A DNA stretch of 5,311 nucleotides from a bacterium (lineage in GTDB: Bacteria > SM23-31 > JAUVVT01): contig JAUWXV010000251.1 of assembly GCA_030616165.1 (NCBI GenBank), forward strand, positions 1 to 5,311. The letters run 5' to 3'. Shown here one piece after another: positions 1 to 5,023 of this stretch. Made by a program: the position numbers and the translations under genes. The notes beneath the pieces are model-generated. The model saw only the letters and a program-made list of their open reading frames with translations, did no database searches and was not told the DNA's origin. Positions within the stretch are counted from its first letter, which is position 1; each line of letters opens with the position of its first letter.

Positions 1-14
1 CCAAATTTTCCATA

Positions 15-32
15 GGCAGGTCCCTGTGCCTG
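15..32 (+). repeat. REP-like hairpin, degenerate copy
   Basis: The 18 bases GGCAGGTCCCTGTGCCTG are identical to 5276-5293. The stem GGCAGG...CCTG is shorter than in the right-hand copy and the GTAG head is missing. The loop TCCCTGTG is the one found in the other two copies. It is read inside the left RAYT as Q-A-Q-G-P-A. With the inverted element at 55-80 it forms a tail-to-tail pair 22 bases apart, an arrangement like that of BIMEs. Confidence 0.6.
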
Positions 33-54
33 AATATTTTCTGGATTCATCAAA

Positions 55-80
55 GGGCGCCCACAGGGAGGCGCCCCTAC
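55..80 (-). repeat. REP element with GTAG head inside the RAYT reading frame
   Basis: On the minus strand the head GTAG (80-77) is followed by a perfect 7-bp stem, GGGCGCC with GGCGCCC, closed by the 8-base loop TCCCTGTG. A GTAG tetranucleotide beside a hairpin is the known recognition layout of the E. coli REP transposase. The element is translated in the RAYT frame as V-G-A-P-P-C-G-R-P. Compared with 5271-5296, head and loop are identical while three stem positions change on both sides and still pair. Confidence 0.7.
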
Positions 81-369
81 ATTGTCGTTGTTTAATATAA
101 TAATCCCATGAAGATGATTGGGCATAACTATATGTTCACAGATCTCAACATTGGGGTAATATTTGGGTATTTCCTGCCATATCCTATCCACTATTTTTCC
201 AGCATCATTTAATTTCATTTCATCGTCTTCAATATCACCGAATAAACACAATTGCTTATTAACATATAAGGTTATATAATACATTCATTTTGAGGAATAA
301 TCATACCCTTTCAAACGAATTGACCATATATTATGTTTGTCTGGATTATATTTCATATCATACTCACAC

Positions 370-399
370 CTAGAAATTCTCCCACTCGTGCTTAATCCG
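370..399 (-). pseudogene. C-terminal relic C (RIKHEWENF, then TAG)
   Basis: Ten codons including the stop match the end of relics A (4914-5000) and B (1319-1381). Against relic A, AGA/CGG, ATC/ATT, AAA/AAG, GAA/GAG and TTT/TTC are all synonymous, so the ancestor was translated. The codon after ENF is TAG, while A has AAG and B has GGG there; the GTG TGA that follows matches the end of A. The relic begins 7 bases after the hydrolase stop codon, and its end supplies the weak ribosome site of the left RAYT. Confidence 0.6.
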
Positions 400-406
400 T
401 ACAGAT

Positions 407-1279
407 TTATTTTGAAGAATCTAAAAATTCTTGAATTGTCTCCTCCAGAAGGCTATTAAATTCATCCGTGACTTCCCACATAAGCAGATGTCCGACATTT
501 TTGATTATTTTTGCTTTGAAGTATGGTGTATAATCTCGGATTAAATCAATATCCGGTATACGCTGATCCGAATTTATACAGCTAATAGGAATTTTTATTA
601 ACTTTAGATCGTTTACCTGATCTTCTGACATCCATAAATAAGTTGATCTTAATGATTCTTCCCAGCCATGTTTTTGTGCTGAGTTTAACTGGTCAATAAA
701 ATCGGAAATAATATCATCTTCAACATCTCTAACAAACCAAGCCCGCATCATCTCTTCGGTGGGATTATTTACAAGATTCATGAAACTATTAACTTGATTA
801 TCTATTTGTTCCTCAGTCATTTTTTGTCCTACATCATGCAGCATATCTATTGGAATGATCCCAACTACTTTTCTTGGTATCTGAATTGCAGTTTTTAAAA
901 CAACCGGAGTTCCCATAGAATAACCAACAAGAATTACATTATCGATATTAAGTTGATTTATCACCGCAACAACATCTTTTGCGAATGCATCCATCGTCCA
1001 GTTGTTGCGAATGTTGCTTGATTCCCCAAATCCTGCAAGATCTATAGCTATGACTTTATATTTGTCCGAAAAATAATCCATTTGTACGTCCCAGTTAGTA
1101 CGATTTCCACTCCAGCCATGCACAAAAACCAGTGCCGGTTCCCCTTCTCCCTGAACATCGAATCTGATTTCTACACCATCAGCTGAGATTGCGACGTTTT
1201 CGGATTCAGTAGAACAACTTATAAATAAGGCTATTCCTAATATGAGGATTGCGGACAAGACCTTCACTATGCCTCGCAT
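407..1279 (-). CDS. alpha/beta-hydrolase fold lipoprotein
   Basis: This 290-residue protein is a predicted secreted serine hydrolase. It starts with a hydrophobic signal segment (residues 4-20) ending in a probable lipobox FISC with Cys22, so it is likely lipid-anchored in the envelope. The fold core follows in order: the oxyanion segment VFVHGWSG (52-58), DLAGFGESS (80-88), the nucleophile elbow GYSMG with Ser121, a helical cap (about 145-215), a probable acid Asp238 in NSDQRIPD (Asp243 is an alternative), and the catalytic His264 in VGHLLMWE. The triad is complete and the length is normal for the family. Esterases, lactonases, haloalkane-type hydrolases and S33-like peptidases share this pattern, so no substrate is assigned. 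The ATG at 1279 is supported by GGAGG five bases upstream. It has its own predicted promoter (1411-1438) and lies 440 bases from the M16 genes, so cotranscription with them is not required. Confidence 0.9.
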   Translation of the reverse strand: MRGIVKVLSAILILGIALFISCSTESENVAISADGVEIRFDVQGEGEPALVFVHGWSGNRTNWDVQMDYFSDKYKVIAIDLAGFGESSNIRNNWTMDAFAKDVVAVINQLNIDNVILVGYSMGTPVVLKTAIQIPRKVVGIIPIDMLHDVGQKMTEEQIDNQVNSFMNLVNNPTEEMMRAWFVRDVEDDIISDFIDQLNSAQKHGWEESLRSTYLWMSEDQVNDLKLIKIPISCINSDQRIPDIDLIRDYTPYFKAKIIKNVGHLLMWEVTDEFNSLLEETIQEFLDSSK

Positions 1280-1284
1280 TTTTG

Positions 1285-1289
1285 CCTCC
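1285..1289 (-). promoter_or_regulatory. ribosome binding site of the hydrolase
   Basis: GGAGG on the minus strand, 5 bases before the ATG at 1279. It fixes the start codon at the head of the signal peptide. Confidence 0.8.
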
Positions 1290-1318
1290 TTTCTATGTTT
1301 TATTGAAACTCTTTTTTA

Positions 1319-1381
1319 TTACACCCCAAAATTCTCCCACTCATACTTGACTCTTTCCATGAGTTTTTTTAACCGCTCCTC
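1319..1381 (-). pseudogene. C-terminal relic B (EERLKKLMERVKYEWENFGV, then TAA)
   Basis: Twenty codons plus stop are homologous to relic A. The frame stays open upstream to 1438 (just after a TGA), but the residues before EERLKK no longer resemble A, so only this core is marked. Third-position changes relative to A (AAA/AAG, TAC/TAT, GAA/GAG) show the ancestor was coding. The highly charged tail with the EW-EN-F ending resembles the extreme C-terminus of TPR-containing kinase- or cyclase-like proteins as I remember them; that assignment is weak. It lies 40 bases before the hydrolase start, inside its predicted 5' leader. Confidence 0.6.
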
Positions 1382-1410
1382 GCTGTTGCCATGAGACTTA
1401 GGAATAGAGG

Positions 1411-1438
1411 ATTTTATAATTGGAAATTGTTTTGTCAA
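1411..1438 (-). promoter_or_regulatory. predicted sigma70-type promoter for the hydrolase
   Basis: On the minus strand a perfect -35 box TTGACA (1433-1438) is followed by a 16-base spacer and TAAAAT (1411-1416), one mismatch from the -10 consensus. Transcription would begin near 1404, leaving a leader of about 125 bases that crosses relic B before the hydrolase ATG. Confidence 0.5.
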
Positions 1439-1509
1439 TCATAAAAACCTCTTAAATAAATGTTTTCTTAATTATAATAAAAAGAATAAACATTCAATAG
1501 TCTGAGAAA

Positions 1510-1532
1510 GTAGGACGAACGGCCATTCGACC
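1510..1532 (+). repeat. REP-like hairpin with GTAG head, imperfect stem
   Basis: A GTAG head (1510-1513) overlaps by one base a 7-bp stem, GGACGAA with TTCGACC, which has one A-A mismatch; the loop is CGGCCA. The layout matches the RAYT-associated elements at 55-80 and 5271-5296, but stem and loop differ, so it is a different or decayed subfamily. Confidence 0.5.
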
Positions 1533-1609
1533 CTCCTCAATTAGACAATCCAGGTTTGCAAACTAAACATTCATGCTCTTTCAGAAAACTACGAAACATG
1601 AAAATAATT

Positions 1610-1660
1610 GTAAGGACAGAACACTGCCTGCGCACTGTGCCTGCACTTTGTGTTCTGTCC
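1610..1660. repeat. 11-bp perfect inverted repeat, REP-like element or terminator
   Basis: GGACAGAACAC (1614-1624) pairs perfectly with GTGTTCTGTCC (1650-1660) around a 25-base loop that carries TGCCTGC twice. It is preceded by GTAA, close to the GTAG head of the REP elements, and the loop shares CTGTGCCTGC with the REP at 5271-5296. It lies 60 bases beyond the M16 operon stop and could end that transcript, but the sequence after it on the minus strand (TTACAATTATTTTC) is a poor U-tract. A dispersed repeat seems likelier than a dedicated intrinsic terminator. Confidence 0.5.
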
Positions 1661-1667
1661 CTGCATC

Positions 1668-1694
1668 TAATCTCTTTAATCTGTGTAATTCGTG
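1668..1694. repeat. three tandem 9-bp units (TAATCTCTT, TAATCTGTG, TAATTCGTG)
   Basis: Three consecutive 9-base units share TAAT at their start. Read on the minus strand it gives the phrase ACACAGATTA, which I recall as a recurrent intergenic repeat in several bacterial phyla. It adjoins the hairpin at 1610-1660 and may belong to the same mobile unit. Confidence 0.45.
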
Positions 1695-1719
1695 GTTCTA
1701 TTTTCGGGATAAAAATATA

Positions 1720-3213
1720 TTATTTTAAGGTTAAAATATTGACATTACCGTCCCCGTATTTTTTTGCCAGACCGTCGATCGCCCTTCCACCGAATATTTC
1801 CGCCATAGCGTCAATCGTCTGCTGATTCGGGAGAAGGTCGTCAGCTCCTGCACGGCATTCTTCAATATTGCCGGATACCATTATGACCATATTTTCCGGT
1901 TGGAGATACTTTTTAGCAATTCGCTGTATGTCTTCAACAGTAACCTTCTCGTAATTTTCCAGATATGTATCATAGTAATCCATTGGACGCCCGGTGAATT
2001 CAAGATTGGCAAAGTTTCTCAGAATCCTGCTGATAGAAGAAAACTGCGACGGGAAAGAATTTATACGTGCGGTTTTTGCAAATTTAAGGTCATCTTCACT
2101 GACAGGTTCATTTCTTATTTTTTCAATTTCATTAAGCATTAATTGAGAGGCAAAGACTACGGTTGAATTTTTTGTCTGGCAGGAGGCAGCAAAAGTCCCC
2201 GGGTAAAGAATTCCGCCTGAGAAACGTGAACCTGTAGAATAAGCAAGACCATGGTCCGAGCGGACTATTTTTGTTATGCGCGAGGAGAATGAACCACCTC
2301 CTAAAATGTAGTTCATGAGATCCACTGCCGGATAATCGGGATTATCTTGCATCAATCCAAGGTTTCCTATCCTTATAACTCCCTGGTTGGGAATAACTTC
2401 AGGCTGAATCATATAGACTCCTGCCTTTGCAGCCTGCTTGACTTCAGGAATTTCAGGTACGGCTTTTTCTGCGTTTTCCCATTTACCAAAGGTTTCTTCA
2501 AGTTTTTTCAGCATGTCAAACTTATTGAAGTCGCCGGACACTATAAGGATTGCATTGTTAGCGCCCCAGTATTTTTTGTGCCGGTTAATCAAGTCATCCC
2601 GGACGATGCCATTAACCATACTTTCTGTCTGCTGTGCGGTAATCGGTGAGTCTTCTCCGTAAACCAACTCGTTAAAAGTACGGCTCCCTACGGAGGAAAC
2701 ATTCTTATTCCTGTTGCGAATTCTGTTAATAGCGCTGTCTTTCTCCCTTCGAAGTTTATCTTCGGGAAATGCAGGATTATTTAAAATATCCATCCATATT
2801 TTTAATCCTTCATCCAAATGGCGCATATGTATGGACAGACTTGTGGCGGAAACAGACCCTGCCAGGAAATCCATTCTTTCGTTTATTTCTTCACCTGTCA
2901 TTGATGTTGTCCCGCCTGAACGCATGATAGTTTGAGTCATTCTTTCTACACCAAGTTTATCTTCGGGCTCGAGGAATGGTCCTGTTCTAACCATTAGTGA
3001 AGCATTAAACCATGGAATTTCATGGTCTTCGGCAATGTATACAACAATGCCGTTGGATAACTCCGTGCGGAATTCTCCGGGCTCAGGGGGTGAAAAAACT
3101 AATTTTTCATAAGTAAAATCTCCCGGACGTGGTCCCAAATGACTGGCACAAGAAGATACCAAAAGAGCAGCGAAAATCAGGAGCAGTGAAAATGCTTTAT
3201 ATTTCTTAAACAT
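1720..3213 (-). CDS. M16 peptidase-family lipoprotein without zinc site (non-catalytic subunit)
   Basis: This 497-residue protein has the two-lobed M16 fold but cannot bind zinc. The HxxEH site is replaced by E90-R-M-T-Q94 (in GVERMTQTIMRSGGT), and the distal ligand region REKDSAINR has Arg164 in place of the Glu. The C-terminal lobe keeps NYILGGGSFSSRITKIVR followed by SDHGLAY, with Arg318 and Tyr325 seven apart, the substrate-anchoring pair of active M16 enzymes. It is therefore the expected partner of the catalytic subunit encoded just upstream, 36 bases away in the same operon. The N-terminus is a lipoprotein signal with lipobox VSSC (Cys22), so the complex is probably tethered to a membrane facing the periplasm. 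The ATG at 3213 is chosen over the TTG at 3228 because that TTG overlaps the ribosome site and the ATG lies 8 bases after GGAGG. The last 40 residues are the least conserved-looking part. Confidence 0.92.
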   Translation of the reverse strand: MFKKYKAFSLLLIFAALLVSSCASHLGPRPGDFTYEKLVFSPPEPGEFRTELSNGIVVYIAEDHEIPWFNASLMVRTGPFLEPEDKLGVERMTQTIMRSGGTTSMTGEEINERMDFLAGSVSATSLSIHMRHLDEGLKIWMDILNNPAFPEDKLRREKDSAINRIRNRNKNVSSVGSRTFNELVYGEDSPITAQQTESMVNGIVRDDLINRHKKYWGANNAILIVSGDFNKFDMLKKLEETFGKWENAEKAVPEIPEVKQAAKAGVYMIQPEVIPNQGVIRIGNLGLMQDNPDYPAVDLMNYILGGGSFSSRITKIVRSDHGLAYSTGSRFSGGILYPGTFAASCQTKNSTVVFASQLMLNEIEKIRNEPVSEDDLKFAKTARINSFPSQFSSISRILRNFANLEFTGRPMDYYDTYLENYEKVTVEDIQRIAKKYLQPENMVIMVSGNIEECRAGADDLLPNQQTIDAMAEIFGGRAIDGLAKKYGDGNVNILTLK

Positions 3214-3221
3214 TTCTATAT

Positions 3222-3226
3222 CCTCC
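3222..3226 (-). promoter_or_regulatory. ribosome binding site deciding the start of the second M16 gene
   Basis: GGAGG on the minus strand with 8 bases to the ATG at 3213. The frame is also open from a TTG at 3228, but that codon overlaps this site and would add five residues before the signal peptide. Confidence 0.8.
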
Positions 3227-3249
3227 AATTTATAAATTTAAACGATTTA

Positions 3250-4794
3250 TCATTTTTTGCGCTCTAAAATGCCTGTAACGCTGTTTCCTTTTGTAAGATA
3301 TTTTTCTGCAACTCTCATCATATCGTCAAAAGTAACAGCCATTCGCTGTTTATACTGTTCTTCGATAAACTGCCATTTATACGCAGTCTCCATTCTTACC
3401 AATGTACCTGCGATACCAGTGCCTCGTAAACTGCGTAGAAAAGAGGCTTCAACAGAATTTTTAACTCTCTGAAGCAGCTCTTCATCAAAATGTTTACTTT
3501 TGGCGTTTTCTATATATGTCCAGAGCTTATTTTCAATGGAATCAGGCGATACTACAGCAATATTTTTTCGTTCTTTTGTTGTGGCTCTGACTGTAAATGA
3601 ACCGTCGTACATTGAATTTGAAGCAGACGCAGAAACAGATGTCGCAATTTCGTTTTCCTCAACCATATCCATATACATATCGCCCGTTCGCGCACTCATA
3701 ACCCTGCCGAGCATATATAACGGCGCCAGGTCATCGTGCCAGAGGGGTGGAATATGGAACATTATTGTTACATATGGATTGGTTTCATCTTTACCGTAAA
3801 CACGTTTCTCGATATATGGCACGTCAAAATCAGGACCAACTGTTCGTTTGTAATATTCCGGTGAAGGTTCTTCGGTTCTCACCCGCGGAGATTTACCTTC
3901 TGGTTTAATAGTACCAAAATATTTTTGAACAATCGCCATAACTTTATCTACATCAATATCCCCTGCCATCACCAGCGTAGCATTATCGGGACGGTAATAT
4001 TCTTCCCGGAATTCAATCATATCTTGTCTGGTCGTACTTAATATGTCTGACATCCATCCAATAACGGACCAGGAATATGGACTTGCCGCATAAAAAGTAG
4101 CATTTAACTGCTCCCTGAAGAAATATCCGGGTCTGTTTTCACTCATCCGGCGTTCTTCGGCAATCACATCTCTTTCAGAATAAAATTCTCTAAATACTGG
4201 ATTTCCCATTCTGTCTGCTTCAAGAGCAAGAAACAATTCAATTTTGTTTTTCGGCAGGGTTACATAGTATTGTGTCATCTCTCTTCCCGTCGAGGCGTTG
4301 ATCCCGGTTCCGCCGGCTTCCTGGTAGGCGCCCCATAACTCATCAGAAATAATAGTTTCCTTTCTCTGAAGTTCAATGAGTTCAGCAATCTGCGCTTTCC
4401 ACTCAATAATCTTATTTTCATCGCGCCCCTTAACCTTGGATTCTTCTTCAACCACTTTTTCCATGATTTCATCAATTTGACGAATAATATCCAGGTCTTT
4501 ATCAAGCATACCCGGTTTAATACCCATTGAATAGGTTCCTTTGAACATCATATGTTCATGAAAATGAGAGATACCCGTAATTCCGGGACGCTCGTTTACC
4601 GAACCAACACGGTAAGCAAGAATACTCCTTATCAATGGAGCCTGCGGGCGTTTGACCATCAGTACTTTAAGACCGTTATCCAATACTCTTTCTATGACCT
4701 GGTCGGTAAGGCTTAAATCCTGCCCCACTGCAACAGATATACAGAATAACATGAAAATCATAATGGTCAAAAATAAAATTTTCGATTTCTTCAT
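3250..4794 (-). CDS. zinc metallopeptidase, M16 family, catalytic subunit
   Basis: A 514-residue exported peptidase. A signal peptide (about 1-24, ending SVAVG before QD) carries it to the periplasm. The zinc site is H77-F-H-E80-H81 in GISHFHEHMMFKGT, with Glu80 as the base. The third ligand is probably Glu214 in ERDVIAEERR, seven residues after Glu207, the usual M16 spacing. GGTGINASTGREMTQYYVTLP (161-181, minus its edges) and GWMSDIL (246-252) are typical of the subfamily. Between the zinc motif and residue 160 is a charged, probably coiled-coil insertion (about 95-158), longer than in short M16B enzymes. In the C-terminal lobe the usual Arg and Tyr are Val378 and Thr385 (VEENEIAT), so the partner encoded downstream should supply them. 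The family cleaves peptides inside a closed chamber. The ATG at 4794 follows GGAGG by 5 bases, and the gene ends with TGA followed directly by TAA. It is the first gene of the operon. Confidence 0.95.
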   Translation of the reverse strand: MKKSKILFLTIMIFMLFCISVAVGQDLSLTDQVIERVLDNGLKVLMVKRPQAPLIRSILAYRVGSVNERPGITGISHFHEHMMFKGTYSMGIKPGMLDKDLDIIRQIDEIMEKVVEEESKVKGRDENKIIEWKAQIAELIELQRKETIISDELWGAYQEAGGTGINASTGREMTQYYVTLPKNKIELFLALEADRMGNPVFREFYSERDVIAEERRMSENRPGYFFREQLNATFYAASPYSWSVIGWMSDILSTTRQDMIEFREEYYRPDNATLVMAGDIDVDKVMAIVQKYFGTIKPEGKSPRVRTEEPSPEYYKRTVGPDFDVPYIEKRVYGKDETNPYVTIMFHIPPLWHDDLAPLYMLGRVMSARTGDMYMDMVEENEIATSVSASASNSMYDGSFTVRATTKERKNIAVVSPDSIENKLWTYIENAKSKHFDEELLQRVKNSVEASFLRSLRGTGIAGTLVRMETAYKWQFIEEQYKQRMAVTFDDMMRVAEKYLTKGNSVTGILERKK

Positions 4795-4799
4795 ATAAA

Positions 4800-4804
4800 C
4801 CTCC
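4800..4804 (-). promoter_or_regulatory. ribosome binding site of the catalytic M16 gene
   Basis: GGAGG on the minus strand, 5 bases before the ATG at 4794. Confidence 0.8.
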
Positions 4805-4837
4805 TTAATGAAATTATTTATTGTTATTATTTCACTC

Positions 4838-4860
4838 TAAATGAGAACGAGTATCATTTA
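4838..4860 (-). promoter_or_regulatory. inverted repeat resembling a Fur-type operator
   Basis: Perfect 7-bp arms TAAATGA and TCATTTA flank a 9-base centre. Read on the minus strand the core TGATACTCGTTCTCA matches the 7-1-7 Fur consensus TGATAATnATTATCA at 11 of 14 fixed positions. It lies immediately downstream of the predicted -10 box, where a bound repressor would block initiation. Regulation of the M16 operon by a Fur-family metal sensor is an inference, and chance in AT-rich DNA is possible. Confidence 0.4.
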
Positions 4861-4865
4861 ACTTG

Positions 4866-4893
4866 AATATAAATTTTTAAACTGTTAATGCAA
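4866..4893 (-). promoter_or_regulatory. candidate promoter of the M16 operon
   Basis: On the minus strand TTGCAT (4888-4893; 3 of 6 to the -35 consensus) and TATATT (4866-4871; 5 of 6 to the -10 consensus) are separated by 16 bases. The -35 box is weak and the region is AT-rich, so this is a candidate only. It leaves a leader of about 65 bases containing the inverted repeat. Confidence 0.35.
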
Positions 4894-4913
4894 AATACTT
4901 TTAAATTAAGTTT

Positions 4914-5000
4914 TCACACCTTAAAATTCTCCCATTCGTATTTGATTCTTTCCATGAGTTTTTTGAACCGCTCCTCACCTCGGATGTTTTCGAGGACATT
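4914..5000 (-). pseudogene. C-terminal relic A (28 codons ending MERIKYEWENFKV)
   Basis: After an in-frame TAA at 5001-5003 the minus strand reads NVLENIRGEERFKKL, then MERIKYEWENFKV and TGA. It has no start codon upstream of the internal Met and no ribosome site, so it is the leftover C-terminus of a larger gene. It is the longest-conserved of three homologous relics in the window. The ENIRGEERFKKLMERI pattern resembles the short helix that closes TPR arrays in some kinase- or cyclase-like proteins (LR-DPRF-KLL); this resemblance is from memory and low-confidence. It starts 23 bases after the stop of the right-hand RAYT. Confidence 0.6.
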
Positions 5001-5023
5001 TTAATGTAATATGGTTTAGCTTA

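Larger units (their letters stand above)
1..356 (-). pseudogene. REP-associated tyrosine transposase (RAYT, Y1/HUH family), N-terminal half, broken by an in-frame TGA and cut by the window edge
   Basis: Translating the minus strand from the ATG at 354-356 gives the usual RAYT opening (MKYNPDKHN, then SIRLKGYDY), a TGA at codon 24 (285-287), and then the same frame continues for about 94 codons to the left edge. The continuation has the family's LCLFGDI segment near residue 40 and the metal-binding HUH motif in VMPNHLHGIIIL (H81, L82, H83). RAYTs are single-strand nucleases related to IS200 transposases that act on REP hairpins. The TGA falls just before MYYITL, where relatives I remember usually have Gly or a similar residue, so one nonsense change is the simplest explanation. 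Restart at the ATG at 282-284 would lose the first strand. Residues 93-114 are encoded by inserted REP-like DNA. The catalytic Tyr and C-terminus lie outside the window. A weak AGGTG ribosome site overlaps the relic upstream. Confidence 0.85.
1439..1719. other. intergenic region with dispersed-repeat debris, no gene
   Basis: This gap of about 280 bases separates the end of the M16 operon from the hydrolase promoter. It is AT-rich at 1439-1509. It then holds a REP-like hairpin (1510-1532), a 10-bp palindrome GTTTGCAAAC (1554-1563), a larger hairpin (1610-1660) and a 9-bp triplicated repeat (1668-1694). An open frame runs rightward from 1556 but has no ribosome site, and most of it is antisense to the M16 gene or made of these repeats, so I do not call it a gene. 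Confidence 0.7.

Noticed and set aside
1-80. CRISPR-like repeats near the left edge
   Set aside because: Only two related units are present, inverted to each other and translated within the RAYT frame. There is no regular spacing and there are no cas genes.
285-287. Recoding of TGA as Gly or Trp, which would repair the left RAYT and fits the expected Gly
   Set aside because: No other in-frame TGA occurs in roughly 1,400 codons of the remaining genes, which would be unlikely under a recoded genome. TGA also ends the catalytic M16 gene and the right RAYT at the positions where their families end, although TAA follows directly in both.
1614-1660. Strong intrinsic terminator for the M16 operon
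   Set aside because: The stem is good, but the 25-base loop is long and no clean U-run follows on the minus strand, so it is kept as a repeat with a possible terminator role.
1556-1825. 89-codon plus-strand open frame in the spacer
   Set aside because: It lacks a ribosome site, runs through the hairpin and 9-bp repeats, and overlaps the M16 gene antisense for over 100 bases. The product has no recognisable domain.
2347-2662. Overlapping plus-strand open frames opposite the second M16 gene
   Set aside because: They are antisense to a gene with clear family motifs, have no ribosome sites, and lack domain-like composition.
4275-4505. 76-codon minus-strand frame inside the catalytic M16 gene
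   Set aside because: It lies within the coding sequence of the coiled-coil insertion in another frame, and its Lys/Arg-rich product is typical of a shifted reading of charged codons.
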